DNA of 64,000 bases from contig CM037846.1 of the NCBI GenBank assembly GCA_021234535.1, positions 13,284,705 through 13,348,704 of the forward strand. The letters run 5' to 3'. Each line of letters starts with the position of its first letter. Position 1 is the first letter of the stretch. Position numbers and translations under genes: made by a program. This DNA is from Stichopus chloronotus. Its lineage: Eukaryota; Echinodermata; Holothuroidea; Aspidochirotida; Stichopodidae. The notes beneath the pieces were generated by a model. It was given only the letters and a program-made list of their open reading frames with translations, was not told the origin of the DNA and made no database searches. Shown piece by piece: positions 40,216-52,309 of the stretch.

Positions 40216-41439
40216 CAGGCTGGCTGAGGTAAATAGATATTGATACATAGGAACAGTCCCTCAGTCCCTCCCCTCCCTGTATCAATTAACGTAAAGCGAT
40301 CTCTGTAATATTGCTGCGATACAAAACGGACATGTATGAAATTTGCAAAAGGGCTCAAGCTTTTGTGATGCAAATAAATTGTCACTACATTGATATATTG
40401 CTTAAATGGTAGGCTGTCACACTCAAGTATAATAGCATATACCCTTGCACCTATATTTGTGATAAAATAAATTGAGTGAATGGCTTATACCTAATTTGAA
40501 TACTTCTTAAGCAGAATAAGTAGGAGTGGCAGTGTCCTCTCTTCATCTCCAAGATGGATGGAGATGTTACCTTGTAATCCACGTCATGCTTCAACATTGC
40601 TCTGTCTGTGCACTGTTCAAGTAAACACTGCTGCCATATGGTCGGTGTGCAAATTGCGACGAAAGCAAAAGCGTTTCGAATAAAGAGAAGAAAGAAATAC
40701 CAAATTGTTAATGCACTCTGGTGCCAGTGGCTTTAACAGATGACACAATCTTTTTCCGATGCATTATTTATGTTTTGATTGCTTGATCACAGTGCAGCTC
40801 TTTGTGTAAGCCTCATTAAGTCTACTCACATTTCATTTGAACCGTGATGGATTGGAAATGCACTGTCGATTTAAGTGATGGTAACAGATTGTGGTTTACT
40901 CTTCCATCAGACGTTGGAAATAAAAGAAGGATAAAAGTAAAAAAAGGATATATATCTTTACCTAAAAGCACTTCCTCTTCACATTGGTTATCTTAATTTT
41001 AACTAGGTTTTGAACAAGTAAACTTTTAGGACTTTGCAATGCCAAGAGAGGTGAGGATTGAGAGGGGTTGGTGTGGGGATCGAGGGGGGGTGGTCGAAGG
41101 AATCAGGAAACTGAGGGGGAGGGCAGAGATTTCTTGAATAATGTTACAGTTTAAGGGCTGGCTTAGCAGCCGTTTGGAGAATTGTCACTGATTGGGAAAA
41201 TCAGCCTAAAATATTTTTATCGCTATTGCCTGGCATAGAGAAGCGGTGTAGGAGTGGGAGATGAGGGGAGGATGGCTCTGAATGATAAGCTCTTGTAATA
41301 TATATCTTGCACTACTTAAATAAGGAAGTCGGGTAGCATGGACAATCAGATGTTGAAGTTTTGTAGCAATGGTATCATGCATCCCATCATGCGATTGAAT
41401 ATCTTTGCTTTTTTTTTATCTCCTCTTTCATTCTCTCAG

Positions 41440-41514
41440 GTACTCCATACGCCTTCAAGCAAGCAGGTCTGCCGCTCGGTGTCATTTTATTATTTATCAT
41501 TGCTGGTATTACAG
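41440..41514 (+). CDS. SLC38A11: SLC38A11-like coding exon 3 (transmembrane 1-2)
   Basis: This exon encodes residues 73-96 (begins TPYAFKQAGLPLG, then LLFIIAGIT). The acceptor TTCTCTCAG follows a long pyrimidine tract. The donor is ACAG|GTAAAT, phase 1 on both sides. The xPYAFKQAGxPLG segment is the classic end of transmembrane 1 in this family. It follows a 21 kb intron. Confidence 0.95.
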
Positions 41515-42784
41515 GTAAATGTATTTATGTATTTCAAGTTTGAAAGTGGACATTTGTACAGTAGGGGTGGGCTGAGAGTTGATACAAAGGCAAGACAGTA
41601 AAACCCACAGAGTAGTTTTTAACCTTCTGACAGTTACACCTCACATCTAGGACTTCCCAGGTCTTTATGATAGAGATGCAATTCAAAGTAATCACATGAG
41701 CATGCATGTACAGTATCGTGTGATAATCAGACGAATCATTTCCTGAGTCCACTGGTTTTCATCCAGGCTTCCTAGAATATTTGGCAGCACATGTATCTCT
41801 CGTTGCCTGGAATGTGGCTTGGAATGGCACAAATGACATCACTTGAAAAACATTGAAGAAACCATTTTGAAAAAAAAAGTACTACTAATCCTATTTCAAA
41901 AGTGCCCTCAAAACTGAGATAATTTATTCCAAAACTCGGACATTGCGTGGAAAAACTTTGGCTTGGAAAAGTGGACAAAGCTTGCACCATTTTGCATGTG
42001 AGTTCCTTTCTAAAACACAAAAAATTCAAGGGATATAAGGAGAGGGATATCTAAACCCCTCCCCCTGGATGGGGATCTGTGCCAGCATATAATTCCATCA
42101 CATGGCATTTTATCAAATTTAATTGAGGGTACCTTGCTTTCCATTGCAAGATATCTGTGAAGTTACATAGTTCAATGTGACCATGCTCTACATAATTCTC
42201 TTTTACAGTATGTCAATCTATTCATGAGAAGTTATGTATTTAAACCTCTCCACAAGGGTCACATGAGTAAGATGTAAACTAAAATGATTTTGAAACTCCT
42301 CAGAAAGGTTCCAAATGTTCATCACATAGTGCTGCTACATGAAGGACGGAATTTCTATTACCCTTGATATAGTTATCTAGATAGTCCATATTTCTGTTAA
42401 AAGTTCCTAATAAGCAAAGGATTCTTCAGCAGATGACTTCTTCACCTGGTTCTCCCGCAGAATCTTCGGAATTGTTTTTCCAAAACTCCTAAGATATTGC
42501 AAACGAATGGAGATTGTATTAATCTTTCTCTTAGAACTCAGTGGCAGTACGAATGTTATGTCATCCTGTCAATGCATCCATGACATATTTCTTTGCTAGA
42601 GTCTAAACATAGCTTCATATGTATTTCAGCTGTTCATAGAGTTTGACTTGTGGCTGCAGTTAATATTTACTTAAGTCTACTGCTAGCACTTATACGCTCA
42701 TTTGCTTGTTTTTAAATTAAGTGCAAGGATCAGTTAATGAAGTTACTACAACATTTAAACAAATTGTTCCTTCACATAATGCAG
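41515..42784 (+). other. Intron 3
   Basis: This 1.27 kb phase 1 intron carries ACCCCTCCCCCTGGATGG at 42055-42072, also found exactly at 37049-37066 in intron 2, probably a repeat remnant. Nothing else was recognised. Confidence 0.9.
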
Positions 42785-42919
42785 ATTACTCACTGACCAC
42801 CCTAATGAGGGCAGCAGAGTTAGCGGGCTCGTCCAGCTACCAGGATCTGTTGCAAGTGTCGTATGGTCTCCCCGGCTACTATTTCCTAACCTGCATCCAA
42901 TTTGCATATCCACTCGTAG
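42785..42919 (+). CDS. SLC38A11: SLC38A11-like coding exon 4 (transmembrane 2-3)
   Basis: This exon encodes residues 97-141 plus the first base of codon 142. The acceptor is AATGCAG and the donor G|GTGAGA. It carries DYSLTTLMRAAELAG, the loop YQDLLQVSYGLPG and the start of transmembrane 3 (YYFLTCIQFAYPLV). The DYSL and YGxPG elements match SLC38A11-type sequences. Confidence 0.95.
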
Positions 42920-45073
42920 GTGAGAGAATTGAATAAGCAGTTCCAAGTACATTGCTAATTTGGCATTAAGTAATCACTAATGTAGGCTGGTTAATTGTAA
43001 AATCATTTTTTAAGGGCCAACATCTATGACTTACTTAAATCACGAGAAGGATTAGTGCTGGTTGCCAAATGTTAAAGGTGGTTATGTGGGTTGAATTGGA
43101 CCAAAGCATGCTGTTACCAGAAATATTATCCACAAAGGCCAGTAGTTTGGCCATGAGCTGTGTGGAGAAGTTGATCTAAGTTTTACAATCAAATTTCTGT
43201 TAAGCTAATTGGTCTTGTTAGATTATTGAAATCGAGTCCACTTGTCGTTTAAAATCATTTAGCTATCCACATGACCCCTTTGGGCATGAGTAATTCAATG
43301 TCTAGTATTCCTAATTCATTTACATTTGGTAACAATCCTGAACACTTTTGTCGATCTCATTCATGGGTCAGGGGTGTATGTGGATAACGCACAGCCAATT
43401 TTAGAAAAAATACCGGCGGATGAATGCAATTAAAAGGTAGATAGACAGTGTTGTGTCATCTGCTGTCTTATGCAAAGTAATGGTGGTTCTTTGTCTATTT
43501 CTCATGAACATTGTTGACATGTTGTGAAGCTTGTTTAGCTTTTCTCAGGGTTCCCAAACCCAAATTTTCTGTTTCGTCTTTCCCATCAAACTCTCGCTGT
43601 GTGTTAATGAAGAAGGTTATGGTCAATGCTGGACATGTGCATTAACTGAGGATAGTGCACTCAAAGGGGGGGGGGGGGAAGGGGGGTTCATGCTATGGCT
43701 GGATGCACTCGGACTGTGCCCTACTGTATCGCTTGCATGAACCCCTGATTGTGCATTATCCTCTGGTTAATGCACGTCGCAGCGTTGATTTACCTTCGTC
43801 GATAACTGCAAGTCGCCATTTGAGCCATAAATCAATTCCTTCAATTGTGGAAATGTCAGTTTTTGATCCATGTACTTGTAAATTTGAGACGTGATGTGTC
43901 ACATCACAGACTAACACTTCATTCAACCGCTGTGAACAATCATTTATCTTTGCACAAATAGAGCTGGCCCTGGGTATACAGGAACTTTAATTTTGTAATC
44001 GGGTGTATGCCTGGAGGACTGTCTGCTGCAATTCTCATTTCATTTGAAGGGAGTGGGGGGCAGGAGAGCATTAACTTATTCCAGTAGATTGCCAGTAGTA
44101 GTCTGTGACAAATGTGTTGACCAAATACAACGGATCAAGGCTATTAACACATGTACAGGATGTTTGCACCAACCAGGAAAATCTGGAATACTATAGTGAA
44201 CCAGGTTATCATATGAGAGCCATATGCTGGTGGTTTGCACAGCATTTGGTTTCTTGTGTAACACATGTCTTCCATAGACTAGAAGGCAGTCATTACAGTG
44301 ATATTCAAGAATAGCCAAGCATTGGACAAGATCATCATATACCTTCACAACTGTTTAACTGTATGGGGCATACTGTATCATTTGTTGTTGAGGCACCTAA
44401 ATTTAGAACAGTACTTTTTGGGTTGGCCAAGCATATCCATTGTATTGTACAGATATGTATATACGAGTTGGCTGTAGTGCTGTCAGGTGTTTACACTGAT
44501 TTGTGAAGTCAAAAGATAAAAGCATTGCATTATTGCTTTGCACACATCCAGAAGTTTCTCACAGAAGACAGGACAGAAAAAAAAAAAAAAAAAAAAAAAG
44601 GGAAGGGAAGGGAAGGGGAAGCCAGAGTGTGGAGAAACTAGAGTGTGGAGCGGAACGGGACCCTCGGGGTGGAGAAGATAGGCTGTAGATACTGTAAATG
44701 CAAATTTTTAGTTAAGAAACCACAGATGTATACTCTCAGTGTGTATTATTTATTGGCTGCATGTCATCTGAACAGGGACTCAGTCTTGATGATGCAATCA
44801 GAGCTGAATTAAGGATTGAAATATGGAGGTCACTGACCCGCCCCCTTCCTTGAGGCCCCTGGAAGACATTTTAATGGTGGGGATTAATTTTCTTGATTGT
44901 GTTACTAGGGAATGAGTGAAGGGAGAGGAGGTGAACTGTTACCCAGTCTTTTGACAGACACATTGTTCATGTATCATGTGTGTAGTTCAAGTTATTAGCC
45001 CCTCCCAAATAAATATACCTGTGAGTGTGAATCAATTATATTCCTTATCTCTCCAATGTTTTTACTTTCACAG
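42920..45073 (+). other. Intron 4
   Basis: This 2.15 kb phase 1 intron contains a 13-G run with a following G6 (43666-43686) and a 23-A run followed by GGGAA repeats (44577-44620). No gene was seen. Confidence 0.9.
44577..44620. repeat. A23 run followed by GGGAA repeats
   Basis: Twenty-three A residues (44577-44599) lead into three GGGAA units and GGGGAA. The G part fits a G-quadruplex pattern (four G-runs spaced by AA). The A run could be a retroposon tail, but no element body was identified. Confidence 0.9.
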
Positions 45074-45139
45074 CTATGATTGGCTACCATGTTATCATTG
45101 GGGATACGATCAGTCAAGTTTTCGAGAGAATTTTTGGAG
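45074..45139 (+). CDS. SLC38A11: SLC38A11-like coding exon 5 (transmembrane 3 end)
   Basis: This exon encodes residues 142-163, AMIGYHVIIGDT then ISQVFERIFG. The acceptor is TTTCACAG and the donor G|GTTAGT, a slightly unusual but valid GT site. Phase 1 on both sides. The pattern IxGDTxSxVFxRI is conserved in SLC38A11. Confidence 0.94.
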
Positions 45140-48100
45140 GTTAGTGTTCGCTTTGGCATTTTCAGGGCATTTGAACTTTGAAAACCATTTACATTGGTCA
45201 ATATCAGGTCAATTAGTAAAAATAAAAAGGAAATGTTGGTAAACACAGGAATACGATACCGGCTCTAATGAGTGTACATACAACACTGTGGATCCATGGT
45301 TGGTTGCATGTGATTTTTGTTTTGTCTCCCATACAGGAGATCAGCCCTCACTGGCTGACTCCTGAACCTGAGTTAAGAAATTTACCAGTTGTTTTGCTGG
45401 TAAAATAAGGAGCGTTTAAGTATGTGTCCTTAATCCTGTATTTCCGACACATAAGATTGTGTTTGCATCCCGGAAAAACTTTTCATATCTTATTGAAGAG
45501 ATTTAGCATGTAGTTCGCTCGTGCAGAATGAAACCCCCATCCATCCATAACAGGGTAGAGACATTCACTCATGGGCAGCCATGCGAGAACTGTAGCGGCA
45601 GACTAAACTTTGGTTAATGGTTTGAGATCTGCAGTCATGTATCAGATCGTAATTCTAAATATATATGTGTACCAGCGTTCTCATCAAGACTTAGTTAATT
45701 GGTGCCCCTTAAACTTCAGGAACACACGCACATTTTGTCGCAATATTGATCGTGTGTCTACTTGATTTGATGTTTCGTGCAATAGACACCTTCAGTTTTT
45801 ATCATCTTGGGTAATTAATGAGTTGAATATGATGAAGACATGAGCTTGGTTAGCATGTCACACATGAGTGAGCATGCAGTAAAAAAGAAAAACTGTGGCT
45901 GACATGTATGATTTTATGATTTTGTGGGTGCCATTCGTACACCAGTTTCAGATGTAGGCCTCAATTTGTACATATTTGACAGATATATTTACAATCACCG
46001 TTAAAGCTTGCGTTACATCACAAAGAGGAAGGCATCTGCTTGATGCAGAAACAATGCTTCATGATGGGCGGTGAGACGAGCACTTGGTGACAGTCAATTA
46101 TTGCATTGATCACTCACTGTCTCAACATAACAAGTGCACTGTCATTTACTGTAGCTATGGGGGGCACTAGTCTATTACTTCACTAGCTCCTTTTTGCTGT
46201 GTAATATAACATTCCCTTGAGTACAGCAACTACAGTGCAGTTGTTGTGCTGAGACATGTAAGTGAGTACCTTGTAAATGATCAAACCACTGACATTTGGT
46301 ACTTTTCTGTTAATTTGGAATTGGTTAGGGAATTGAAGGTGTGACTTTTTACATAGCTATAAAATCAGTGCTTGTATTAGGATTTTGTAGTCACTGAAAC
46401 GACAACCATGCACATGTTTTATAAGGTTTTTCTAGAAAGAATAGGTGAGAGCCTCTCTTTGTATGTAATAAATCATTTTTTAATCTGTCCTTTAGAGTCA
46501 GCTCTGTGTCAGTCTAGTTTAATACCCTTTTGAGTAAAACAGATATGACAGTGTCTCACACCTTGTATGTACTCCATGGAAGAAAAATTAAAGGGAAAAA
46601 GAAATCAAGACCCGTTTGCTGCAGGTTGTAGATTATTGCATGAAAATAGCTGTTGTAAGATAGCCAGTCAGCACTTGTTGGAATGTCTTTAATTGAGATC
46701 CCAAAATTTTGAACCCTGGCTTCGCGTATCTTTTTCACATACTTTTTCCCCCTTCAGGGGCAAACTCTAGGTTGTTCCTCTGAGTACAGCGGAGTGTTGA
46801 CTATCGTGCACCAGCCGTTTCGAGGAAGCATCTTACTATCCAGCAAAATAGTTGTCTGTGTCCTATTGTACTGCAAACGATAGCTAGTGGACATATCTGG
46901 AGAACAGAGTGGATTTACGTTCCACAATTTTGTAATGAGTGGGACATTTGATGCATCATGCTGAATGGAAACCTAATCCCTGAAAATAGCAGTGCAAGCA
47001 ATACCAGATTGCAATTGTATACTTTATTCTTTTGCTGGCGGTGAATATGTGCATATCAATGACTCTTGTAACTGCTTTATGCACAAAGAGGCCTGTTTAG
47101 CTGTAAGACTAGTAGATCTTTGCCCCATTTGAACATACACTGTAGCCGCTGTGCAAATTTTGCAGTCAAAGTTATTCCCAGATGTATATTGTATGTGTGT
47201 TTCAGTACATATTTGCCTGCTTTCTGTAGTGTTTGCATTGTATGGGGAGAAATGACAGAAATAAAGGCGGTTTAACTGTCGTCTGGATCTGAAGGGACTG
47301 TTGCTCAAGAGCATGTTGCTATGGTAGCGTAATTTGTGGGGATGACGGGCGTGCTGATTTGCTGGCAAGTAGGTGTGTTTGTTAACAGACCGTGGATTTT
47401 TCAGCTCAGAAATTTGTTCTTTTGGTTTGTTCAACTTTTCCAACTTGAAATGGAAGTAACAAATTTGGGCGATTGTTACAGCCACAAGCTGTCACTTTCC
47501 AAATGTTATTCGTACAATTCCTTTTGATGGCATTAAAATTACTTTAGTGTCAAAGGTATGCACATGCATTGTGCAGTCCACGTACTAATTAGCCGAATAC
47601 AGTGTACATTGTGTGATCGATACACGAGTATGCGTTCAAAGCCTGCCATGTCGTTAAACTGTGGCCCAATCTGCAAATTAGCCTGCCCAGCCAAAGTTAG
47701 ATTCTTGCTACGTAATTCTCTCATTTTGTGCAGAGACGTTGCAATCCCGCTCAGCTTTTGAATGAAATTTGAAAATGAAATGCAATGCGAACTTTGCAAT
47801 CGCGGCTGATCCGATGAACTTTGTCTGCACTTCTGGTCAGGGTGTTAATTCGAGACAAAAAAAAAAATTGGGTTTATTGTGAATGTGGTAACTTTGGAGC
47901 CTAAGCAGCATAGGCCTTTTAAGTTTGCAAATATTGAAATGCATCAGTGATGTAGCATCACCTTACAAAACCACTCTTTCTCCTCTCTTGCAGGCTCTTT
48001 AGTCCTATATCTGAACCTCTTATGGTCTTGCACATGTACAGTTATTACATTGTATTTTGACCTTGCCTTTGGTAATACAGTGTATGGAATTTAAAAGTTC

Positions 48101-49313
48101 GAAATCCAAGGATTTTCACCATATCACTGTATTATAGGGCACTTATTTTTGGTCATTTAGTCGTGTGATGTATGCCGCAGTGATACAAAATGCTAATTAA
48201 CAGGTGGTCTGGCCAAATCTGTAAGTGAACAGACCACTGCAATATGCTCTCTGGTTTTATGACATTTTACATAATCCTCCGTGGCTAGGAATCTGTCTTG
48301 TAATATCTCCACAGGTGAAAATTTATGCATTATAAATATTTCTTCACCTGTGCTTTTGTCACATTCGTTTGTCTGAAGTCCCGTTGGCAGATGGAAAGAG
48401 AAAACAGCCTCCAGGGATGGAATTAGTGTGGAGGAGGCAAAGCATGTTTGTTCTATCTTAATTCATTTCGTAAGGTGGTTTTCAATAAAACAGAAAACTT
48501 GTCAGAAAATATTGACACATTTAGGTTAAAAGCATTGTGGTGCGCATGCGGCCTTCCTTTCGGGCTTTGGCTGACGTATCACCACTGGAGCAGATCTCTG
48601 TATTGGATTGGAGCAATTTATTGTCAATTTGACTTGGTGTCTTGGTAAGCTAAACGAATCATATCAAGCTCATATGTTGAAACTATGCTAGTGGTTCGCA
48701 GAATCTCTCCGCTTACTTGCAGAACATTACTGAAGTTTGGTTTTGAGATCTAGAAGATGTTGCGATAGAAATACACTGCAGGTCTAATGAAAGTGACGTT
48801 GTTTATCGACTTTACAGAAGCGATTGCTCACTGTATGATTATCATGAAAACAATACTTGAAGCTTATGCACACATTTTATTGAGCGTACTGTTTCCGTAA
48901 TTCCGCGGCGCAGGCACCTTTGCGATTTGTCTTCTCTCAATTATTGACGATAGCGACATTTTGTTCTTTGTTGTCAGGGATCTGCCGCGGTGTTGCGATG
49001 AATACACAAAGTTTGCCAACATCAGTTATTCATCAATAATTACATATTCAAAAAGCACTTTACATCAGAACCAGCTCTCTCTGTGTTTTCTGAGTTGAAT
49101 TAAAATTGCTGTCTTCAAGTCCTTCAGGATTTGAAGGGGAATTAAGGAACAAAGTCCATTAAATAAAACTTCTTTAAGTTTTGATCTAGCGGTCTCCTTC
49201 AAATGCAAATTTCTAATCACTCATTACTAATCACTCATTAGAACAGTGTGTTTCTGGTTTTGGGGTGAACTATGGTAATTTTAATACTTGATATCTGTCT
49301 TGTTTTTGCACAG
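45140..49313 (+). other. Intron 5
   Basis: This 4.2 kb phase 1 intron contains the longest single open frame of the window (minus strand 47024-47485, 153 codons), which has no recognisable domain and is not called as a gene. No clear repeats. Confidence 0.85.
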
Positions 49314-49414
49314 AAAATCACGTACTTGCGAATAGATACTTCGTCATCAGTGTCGTAACTTTGGTCATCCTGCTTCCTCTCAGCTTCTACAAAAATGTCA
49401 CAAAACTCGTTAAG
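49314..49414 (+). CDS. SLC38A11: SLC38A11-like coding exon 6 (transmembrane 4)
   Basis: This exon encodes residues 164-197. The acceptor is TTTTTGCACAG and the donor AAG|GTAGGT (phase 0). After an NRYF start comes a hydrophobic helix (FVISVVTLVILLPLSFY) with the LPLSxYxNxxKL signature of SLC38 transmembrane 4. Confidence 0.95.
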
Positions 49415-50163
49415 GTAGGTGGGAGCAAATATGACTGGAACTTGTTCACTTTCTCTACTGTATGTGACATCTGGTATTTGTATCATTGCAAGATGGAAAC
49501 CCCCCCAAAAAAGACTATTTTCTTTCTAAATCATTTATGAAAGCTGCTATATATTTTGATTCTCCCCAGAATGAACATAAAAGAACAATGTGGTTGACGT
49601 GTTACTTCTTTTCTTTAAGCATATTCAGTTTTGTTTTTAATATGATTCATCAATGAGAAATCTGATTCAAAAATACTTTTTTTTTTGAAGATTAAAATCC
49701 TCAACCCACCCCCCACCATGCACCCACAAAAATCTGGCATCGCCAGCTGTGACCGCTAACTGTCCAGGAGTAAATCTCACAGTGCAGACAGAGGTATCCA
49801 AGGTCATTTGTTTATCATTGATATGAACCTCCCATTGGAATTTTGATTCACGTATATGCTGGAATCAATGCTGCAGTACCCTTATGCTTGATTCGATCCT
49901 CTCTCTGAATTTCTGCAGAGCTGGTTTGTTGTTACTATCACATGCAGTCTTTAGTGACTTTTAAATGGTGTCTTTACCGTATTGATAGCGTACCACGAAA
50001 CAATTAGCACACCTCCACGGTAACTCGTCAAATTTGTCTTCCATCAGTTCACCTCGCTCTGAAATCGCATTTGTTTGCCTTTGCTGCAACAAAGGAGAGA
50101 CGGGACTTGGAAGACAAATTGTGCCAAATTCACTGCAATATGGATTACTTAAACTGATACCAT

Positions 50164-50177
50164 GTAACCATGGTAAC
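50164..50177. promoter_or_regulatory. Perfect X-box-like palindrome (RFX-type motif)
   Basis: GTAACCATGGTAAC is a perfect 14-bp palindrome and fits the RFX X-box consensus GTNRCC-N2-RGYAAC in both halves. RFX factors act on ciliary and other genes, usually near promoters. Here it is deep in intron 6, so activity is uncertain. Confidence 0.45.
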
Positions 50178-51788
50178 TGGGATTGCTTCTCAATTTCTTG
50201 AACCTTTTAAGAGCGATTGTCTCGGGTTTTACTGTCGACTGAGCGTTAGGACTGCTTAAAACACTGCGGATGCATGCCATTAATCAACGATGGAAATCCT
50301 CAGTCAAATGAGGTTTTAAATAATGCAGTTAAAATCGGCCAATCAGACCTGAGAAGTGTTTCCTTTTGATTTTTTTTTTTCTCATTTTTGTCTGGGAGTC
50401 AGAGGGAAATTGCGGCTGTCTTAAAAATTGAGTGAATTAGTATTTTCTTTGTTTGGTTTAGATAGTGTCCTTTCAAAGGGTCCAAATCAATCAGAGAAAT
50501 GTAAACGAGCCTTTGGCGTTTACAGTCACTGCTCTTTGAGATGATAGAAATTTGGAAGCAGCTGTCTTGCATCACCAACTGTTTCTTCTTGAAAATGAAT
50601 CATCCATGCTAATTGAGAATTTTGATTTTGGTTATGCATATGGGATAATACTGTTACATATAGGAGAATAAAACTTGAGACAAATCATATCGGATTGCAG
50701 AAAGAATATTTATAAAAAAAGCGTTTATCAGTTTTCAGTCTCACCCCGAAAAAGAGGAAAGACCAGCACGTTTTTGGCCAGACACTGCAATTTTTTTTTT
50801 TTAAATAAATACTAATGAAGTCAAAGCAGCTACTGTATATGTTGGAGTTTCTTTCTAATGGAGACATTTACTTTAATGTATCAGTATCCTTAAATATCAG
50901 AGACCTCTTTGTATCTTGTGATGTTAACAAAGCCTTTTTTTTTTTGAAACCTCGTTTTACAGCAATTTATGCTTATTTGTTTAAGAGATGGATTGACGTT
51001 GCAGTGTTCCATTGATATTCCATATGTTGCATTTGATCCATCTTGCTACAGGGTGGAATAAGAAACAGAGAACATTTGGGGCTTTCTTTTGTGTTATCTA
51101 AAACAAATTTTGAGGTGATGGTGATGTCAGCCTTTGTCAGTGCCATGAAGTTCAGAATGTAAAGCACAGGGAGGGTATTGCATTGCATTTTACGCAAGTC
51201 ACTAAATGGGGGATAAGGATATATGTATTTTCCAGTGTTATACATTTTCCATATTATTTTATATTTTCCAGATTTCAATTGTAAGAGGGGACTTAGAACC
51301 AAGTGAACCCCTTTTGTTAGGCACAATGATTTTCCAAGAGCTTTGACATTTCATCCAAGTCGTACAATTGTCTCTCATTAATACACATATCTGCAGTCGA
51401 TGTGTTGAGGTGTGATACCTATCAAAATGGACAGAACAAGAAAGCTCTGAGCAGTAAAACGTCTCAGAACAATCAGTCAATACTTACTTGGTATTTTATA
51501 AGCATGGTGGTGGTGGGGGCATTTCCCATTGCCACTCTGTGAAAGAGTTGTTGAGCTGAAAAAGGTTGGGAACCACTGTTTCAGATAATTAAAGTTGGGC
51601 TTAGAAAACAGTAGCATCGTCTTTCAGCCTGTATTTTTTGTTTCGCCCTTATTTATCCTATTGATTCGATGTTGTTTTGATCAGTCTGAACGGATTCAGG
51701 AAGGTCAGGTGACAAAGGGGGAAACCACTCATGAATTACTCTCGGCAACTGCTTCGCTGTCTGTGGTGTCACGTCGTCTCTGAGACAT

Positions 51789-52040
51789 TAGGGAGCTTTC
51801 CATTGATACGTCCACTAGTTGACTGCTACGATTGCTACGTCATTTTAGAGACTATGAGCATGCATCACGTTGTCTCCCTTGTCCACTCTCCAAATTGAGG
51901 ACGGCAAAACTACGGTTTACGCGTTCTTGATTTGTGTAGTGGACGAAGGAGACGACGTGACACATGCACATAGGCTCCAAAATGACGTAACAATGGTAGC
52001 AGCCGACTAGTGGACGTATCAATCGAAAGCTTCCGGTAGC
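51789..52040. mobile_element. Foldback MITE with ~100-bp inverted arms
   Basis: The left arm starts near GGGAGCTTTCCATTGATACG and the right arm ends near TCGAAAGCTTCCGG. Read in reverse complement the right arm matches the left over about 100 bp, sharing GATTGATACGTCCACTAGT-like, GCTGCTAC, TACGTCATTTT, TCACGT and GTCTCC blocks in order. Arms differ at roughly one base in seven. Ends and target duplication are not certain. No transposase inside. Confidence 0.8.
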
Positions 52041-52235
52041 ACACAAAGGACAGACTACAATAACTCTCTAAGTTATGGCAACCAGGCTTTAATCTGTTTT
52101 TCTAACTCAATCACTGTCTTTTTCTCTCACAAATTCAAGAGGAGATTTTTCATGTATGTTTCCTTCTAAATGATTTACCTTTTGAATAAACTTAATATGT
52201 GACTTTCATATCTCAGTATGCTGATTTTCTTACAG

Positions 52236-52309
52236 ATTGCTTTTCTGTCCATGTTCTTACTCATCCTCTTGTGCGTCGTTATCTTCATCCGTCTCGGAAC
52301 CATTAGTAT
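52236..52309 (+). CDS. SLC38A11: SLC38A11-like coding exon 7 (transmembrane 5)
   Basis: This exon encodes residues 198-221 and two bases of codon 222. The acceptor is TTCTTACAG and the donor AT|GTGAGT, phase 2. The segment is almost wholly hydrophobic (FLSMFLLILLCVVIFIRLG), forming transmembrane 5, and is less conserved in sequence than its neighbours. Confidence 0.92.

Larger units (their letters stand above)
20332..41439 (+). other. Intron 2 of the SLC38A11-like gene
   Basis: This is a 21 kb phase 1 intron, the largest in the gene. It holds AT-rich repeats (20560-21130), a YY1-like motif (21571-21583), a hAT-like MITE (22800-23138), two related dispersed repeats (24550 and 39745), a palindrome at 32394-32420 and a GC-rich patch (34911-35045). 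No nested coding gene is supported. Large introns early in a gene often carry enhancers, but none can be identified from one sequence. Confidence 0.85.
49415..52235 (+). other. Intron 6
   Basis: This 2.8 kb phase 0 intron holds an X-box-like palindrome (50164-50177) and a foldback MITE (51789-52040). No gene was seen. Confidence 0.88.

Noticed and set aside
43369..43747. Possible CAGGGGT-ended element in intron 4
   Set aside because: The ends match only partly (about 10 of 12) and the flanking 8-mers show no target duplication.
44995..45246. 83-codon minus-strand frame over exon 5
   Set aside because: It is an antisense shadow of coding exon 5.
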